From: DAIDHZ01 sp965370365
GTDB taxonomy: Bacteria; Chlamydiota; Chlamydiia; Chlamydiales; SM23-39
DNA: 54,578 nt
Assembly (NCBI GenBank): GCA_965370365.1
Contig: CBDUSP010000002.1
Location: forward strand, 1 to 54,578
Reading direction: 5' to 3'
The translations under genes and the position numbers were made by a program. The notes under the pieces were generated by a model. That model saw nothing but the letters and a program-made list of their open reading frames with translations, was not told the DNA's origin and made no database searches. This document shows positions 51,536 to 54,578 of the stretch, piece after piece. Numbering within the stretch: position 1 is the stretch's first letter; each line of letters starts with the position of its first letter.

Positions 51536-53348
51536 GGATATCCCTCAAATTTTCCATAATTAAAGCCTTACGAGCCGGCGTATTTTTTCCCATATAAAAG
51601 TTAAGCGTTGGCTTCACGTCACTCAATTGCTGAATCACGATCGGAATCAGTCGTATATCTTTTCCAATAAATTGCCCAAACTCGTCTGGTGAAATCTCTC
51701 CAAGTCCTTTGAACCGAGTGATTTCAATTCCTCTTTTAAGCTCTTTTTCAGCGCGGGCTTTTTCTTCCTCTGAGTAGCAATAAAAAGTTTTTTCCTTGTT
51801 TCTCACCTTAAAAAGAGGCGTCTCGAGGATATAGAGATGTCCATTTAAAACCAGGCTCTCGAAATAGGTCAGAAAAAACGTGATGAGAAGATTACGGATA
51901 TGCATGCCATCGACATCCGCATCGGTTGCAAGGATCACTTTGTTGTATCTGAGTGAACTCAAATCCTCTTCGATATTTAGAGCTGACATGAGATTGTACA
52001 TCTCTTCATTTTTGTAGAGTTGATCCATCTTCATGCCGTGGACATTGAGGGGTTTTCCTCTTAGAGAAAAGACGGCTTGGGTAAGAGGGTTACGGCTCAT
52101 GAGGATCGATGCAGAAGCAGAGTCTCCTTCTGTTAAAAAGATGACCGACTTATCCCCTTCCCGGCTCTTGTCATTGAAGTGAAATTTTGAATCGCGCAGT
52201 TTTGGAATTTTGAAAGAAATTTTCTTCTGCTTTTCTTTGGCTTCTTTTCGAACAGAGGCGAGTTCCTTGCGCAGCTTTTCGTTAAAGAGAGTTCTTTCAA
52301 GTATTTTTTTTGCAACCCCTTCATTTTTATGAAGAAGGTGCAGCACAGCATCCTTGACTTCTTGGACAACGACACCTCGAAGATCACTGTTAGATAGTTT
52401 ATTCTTGGTCTGCGACTCGAATACGGGATTTTTCACTTTAACAAGAACGGCACCCACGATCCCTTCGCGAACATCGACACCCTGAAAGCTTTTTTTCGCA
52501 TACTCATTCACGCCCTTTAACAAACCCTCTCTAAAGCCAGAAAGGTGCGTTCCTCCGTCTTTGGTGTACTGCCCATTTGCAAAGGAAAAGTAAGTCTCCC
52601 CATAGTTCGATGAGTGAAGAAATGCAAACTCAAGAAATTTACCACGATAATAGAGGGGTTCATAGAGACTTTCTTCCTGAACTTCTTTATTGAGCAGATC
52701 AAAAAGACCGTTCTTCGAAGCAATGGTCTCTTTATTAAAGACGAGCGCAAACCCAGTATTTAGATACGCATAATACCACAGCCTTTTGAGAATCAATTCC
52801 TTCTGAAAGCGGAATTTTTTAAAGATTTCTGTATCTGGCGTAAACTCAACCCACGTCCCGTCTTCTTCCTTCGTTTTTCCTTTTTTTTGGCCCTTCAAAA
52901 TGCCTCTTGAGAACCTTGCCTCAACAAATTTTCCATCGCGTATGCTTCTTACAATAAAGTGAGAAGAAAGAGCGTTTACTGCTTTTGTCCCGACTCCGTT
53001 AAGTCCAACGGAAAATTGAAAAACATCATCGTTGTACTTAGCACCGGTATTGATCTTGCTCACGCACTCGATCACCTTGCCGAGGGGAATGCCTCTTCCC
53101 CAGTCGCGAACAGAGACCGTGGATGTTTTTTCATCGAGTTTGATCTCTACTTTTTTCCCATTTCCCATGATGAATTCATCAACAGCATTGTCAATAATTT
53201 CTTTGATCATGATGTAGATGCCATCATCTGGGTGTGATCCATCTCCGAGCCTTCCAATGTACATCCCTGGGCGAAGTCGAATATGAGCAAGAGCATCGAG
53301 TGACTGAATTGCTTTTTCATCGTATTTTTTAGCCATATACTTATTCAT
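51528..53348 (-). CDS. parE: DNA topoisomerase IV subunit B (second gyrase B-like protein)
   Basis: About 606 residues. IRLRPGMYIGRLGDG and DNAVDEFIMG belong to the GHKL ATPase, VSVRDWGRGIPLG is the second ATP motif, GLNGVGTKAVNALS the third. LTEGDSASASI and ATDADVDGMHIRNLLITFF are the Toprim metal residues. It supplies ATP hydrolysis to ParC. The start is unclear: ATG at 53348 or 53336 are both plausible; a further upstream frame is unlikely. It diverges from the repeat-rich gene. Confidence 0.9.
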   Translation of the reverse strand: MNKYMAKKYDEKAIQSLDALAHIRLRPGMYIGRLGDGSHPDDGIYIMIKEIIDNAVDEFIMGNGKKVEIKLDEKTSTVSVRDWGRGIPLGKVIECVSKINTGAKYNDDVFQFSVGLNGVGTKAVNALSSHFIVRSIRDGKFVEARFSRGILKGQKKGKTKEEDGTWVEFTPDTEIFKKFRFQKELILKRLWYYAYLNTGFALVFNKETIASKNGLFDLLNKEVQEESLYEPLYYRGKFLEFAFLHSSNYGETYFSFANGQYTKDGGTHLSGFREGLLKGVNEYAKKSFQGVDVREGIVGAVLVKVKNPVFESQTKNKLSNSDLRGVVVQEVKDAVLHLLHKNEGVAKKILERTLFNEKLRKELASVRKEAKEKQKKISFKIPKLRDSKFHFNDKSREGDKSVIFLTEGDSASASILMSRNPLTQAVFSLRGKPLNVHGMKMDQLYKNEEMYNLMSALNIEEDLSSLRYNKVILATDADVDGMHIRNLLITFFLTYFESLVLNGHLYILETPLFKVRNKEKTFYCYSEEEKARAEKELKRGIEITRFKGLGEISPDEFGQFIGKDIRLIPIVIQQLSDVKPTLNFYMGKNTPARKALIMENLRDIHE

Positions 53349-53391
53349 AACATTTTCTGATTTTTCTCTCGATACCTGAGATGTTTTTTCA

Positions 53392-53421
53392 TTGATATAA
53401 AAACAATTGAGGCAATAAAAT
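53392..53421 (+). promoter_or_regulatory. Predicted promoter of the repeat-rich gene
   Basis: TTGATA at 53392-53397 and TAAAAT at 53416-53421, 18 bp apart, each five of six to consensus, 26 bp before the ATG. Confidence 0.55.
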
Positions 53422-53447
53422 ACCGCCGCCAAAACCGGAAATTTTTC

Positions 53448-54578
53448 ATGAAACTTCAGTTCAAGAACTACACACTCCCACTTTCAGAGTTTGTAGCGAC
53501 GACCTGTAAGATTATCCGTCAAATACCTGCAGATTTAGTCCGCTATCTCATTAAACTTATGCAGTTTGTGTCTTCAACAATTTCTGGATATTTCCGCTCC
53601 GCAGTTCCAAAACCCTTAAATGTTGTCCTCCAAAAAGAAGCTCCCTTTCAGATAAGAACTCTTCTTGTGACAGACGATCCTAATGGCGTTCGCATAAAAG
53701 AACAGACGGTTAAAGAAGCTCTTTCTCAGGCAAAAAGTCTTCGTGTAATACACGATCCTAATGGCGTTCGCATAAAAGAAGCTCCCTCTCAGACAAGAAC
53801 TCTTCGTGTGACAGATGATCCTAATGGAGTTCGCATAAAAAAACAGACGGTTAAAGAAGCTCTTTCTCAGACAAAAAATCTTCGTGTAATACACGATCCT
53901 GATGGGGCTCGCATAAAAAAACGAGTAGTTGCAGAGCCTAAAAGCAAAGAGTCTTGGGATGCTACAGATGTTGCAATGGCTGCTTTGTTCATCATCCCTA
54001 TCGCTTTTGGGGGGGGCGTCTGCTTGCGCGCACTTTCCCTTGGAAGCCAAGCTCTTTCCCGAGGATTAATCTCTAGAGTTTCTGTTCCATCAAGCATCAA
54101 GGAGCAAATGCTTGCCTCTCTTCCTCTGATGTCCAACACAGGCGTTGATCTATGTTATAAATCGGATAGATTTGCAGGCTCAACTACAGAAGATCCACTC
54201 GAGGAACCAACTACATGTTCCTTTACTCCAAAGGACTTTCAGCTTCTGCCTACTGACACCATCAGTCCACACACAGCTCCTGCCACCCAAGAGAAACCAA
54301 CCCCAACCATTGCTCCCGTCTCTCCAGAAGCTTCTCAAGTTCTATCTACCGATACGACTATCCAACACACAGCTTTCTCTTCTTCAGAAAAACCAACACA
54401 AACCACTGCCCCCTCTACTCAGGAAACCTCTCAAGTTCGACCTACTAGAAACAACGCCCAACACACAGCTTCCTTTCCTTCAGAAAAACCAACACAAACC
54501 ACTGCCCCTTCTACTCAGGAAATCTCTCAAGCTCGACCTACTAGAAACAATGCCCAACACACAGCTTTCTCTTCTTCA
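53448..54578 (+). CDS. Repeat-rich membrane protein, 3' end beyond the window
   Basis: An open frame of at least 377 codons with no stop by the window end. It begins MKLQFKNYTLPLSEFVATTC. Residues about 66-160 hold four half-repeats of the type LRVTDDPNGVRIK in a 47-residue period. One membrane segment follows (about 174-195). From about residue 274 a Thr/Pro/Ser/Gln-rich 32-residue repeat (EKPTQTTAPSTQETSQ core) begins. The architecture suggests a surface or secreted protein. No family recognised. The gene is preceded by a plausible promoter. Confidence 0.75.
   Translation, partial: MKLQFKNYTLPLSEFVATTCKIIRQIPADLVRYLIKLMQFVSSTISGYFRSAVPKPLNVVLQKEAPFQIRTLLVTDDPNGVRIKEQTVKEALSQAKSLRVIHDPNGVRIKEAPSQTRTLRVTDDPNGVRIKKQTVKEALSQTKNLRVIHDPDGARIKKRVVAEPKSKESWDATDVAMAALFIIPIAFGGGVCLRALSLGSQALSRGLISRVSVPSSIKEQMLASLPLMSNTGVDLCYKSDRFAGSTTEDPLEEPTTCSFTPKDFQLLPTDTISPHTAPATQEKPTPTIAPVSPEASQVLSTDTTIQHTAFSSSEKPTQTTAPSTQETSQVRPTRNNAQHTASFPSEKPTQTTAPSTQEISQARPTRNNAQHTAFSSS
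53643..53935 (+). repeat. 141-bp tandem repeat, two copies, each with two half-units
   Basis: CGATCCTAATGGCGTTCGCA and its variants occur four times, alternating GTGACAGACGATCC and GTAATACACGATCC contexts, in a period of 141 bp. It encodes the DPNGVRIK units of the repeat-rich protein. Confidence 0.85.
54267..54578 (+). repeat. 96-bp tandem repeat, running past the window end
   Basis: Units start at 54267 (diverged), 54363, 54459 and 54555, each beginning CAACACACAGCT or CCACACACAGCT. The second and third are near-identical. They encode a 32-residue Thr/Pro/Gln-rich repeat. Confidence 0.9.

Noticed and set aside
53616..54050. A 144-codon bottom-strand frame with repeats
   Set aside because: It mirrors the 141-bp repeats of the repeat-rich gene; the top-strand frame has a promoter, a start and a longer reading frame.
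1..54578. tRNA, rRNA or other structured RNA genes
   Set aside because: I looked through the gaps between genes and saw no cloverleaf or conserved RNA core; a covariance search would be needed to exclude small RNAs.

Overview
The window is a chromosomal segment of a chlamydia outside the family Chlamydiaceae (an 'environmental' member of the order Chlamydiales). Three things point there. Gene neighbours match blocks known from Chlamydia trachomatis: trhO/rpsD/murJ (CT_627-624), uvrC to rpsN/rpmJ/rpmH/rnpA (CT_791-784), pcnB/lpxB (CT_410-411), prfB/acetyltransferase/yebC (CT_459-457), plsX/rpmF/yceD-like/rng/plsB/M16 protease (CT_811-806) and the second gyrase-like pair parC/parE (CT_660-661). 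There is also a chlamydial SWIB-domain protein with a lysine-rich tail. Finally, genes missing from the reduced pathogens are present: alanine racemase, thymidine kinase, uracil phosphoribosyltransferase and a 7-dehydrocholesterol-reductase-type sterol reductase. I do not assign a genus.

Layout. 1-3.3 kb: a long hairpin repeat, then a two-gene unit of a membrane-anchored EEP-fold hydrolase and a family 1 glycosidase. 3.2-15 kb: trhO, rpsD, murJ, cutA (carrying an in-frame palindromic insertion), a kinase-like membrane protein, uvrC, a propeller protein and GT92 glycosyltransferase, a nucleobase salvage unit, an Asp23 protein, and rpsN/rpmJ. 15-28 kb: rpmH nested inside rnpA, a Rep/PcrA helicase, a DTW-domain protein, tdk, dsbA/dsbB, pcnB with an apparent ATT start, lpxB, ligA and glgB. 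28-35.5 kb: SWIB protein, MFS transporter, small membrane protein, secreted hydrolase, a RING-like protein between two repeat ends, and alr overlapping the sterol reductase. 35.5-42.7 kb: conserved yceD/rpmF/plsX/rng/plsB/M16 block. 42.7-44.8 kb: accessory patch with a hypothetical gene, a duplicated fragment of the protease 3' end and a coiled-coil protein. 44.8-47.7 kb: prfB with its programmed frameshift, two GNAT paralogues and yebC. 47.8-54.6 kb: a MORN-repeat protein with a possible cysteine-protease domain, parC/parE, and the start of a repeat-rich membrane protein that runs off the window.

Most genes are housekeeping: translation, DNA repair, envelope lipid and peptidoglycan precursor supply, glycogen branching, disulfide formation. 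Candidate host-interaction proteins (RING-like, MORN, coiled-coil, repeat-rich, double-hydrophobic-segment proteins) are interspersed. Several lie beside copies or ends of one dispersed inverted-repeat family whose termini start with a GGAG-x2-CACTGA-like motif.

The most unusual observations are the palindromic element inside cutA, which resembles Rickettsia palindromic elements in size and behaviour; the complete nesting of rpmH in an extended rnpA frame, as described in Thermus; the ATT start of pcnB; and repeat termini that supply stop codons or C-terminal codons to neighbouring genes. Function calls come from motif recognition by eye; no database search was run.
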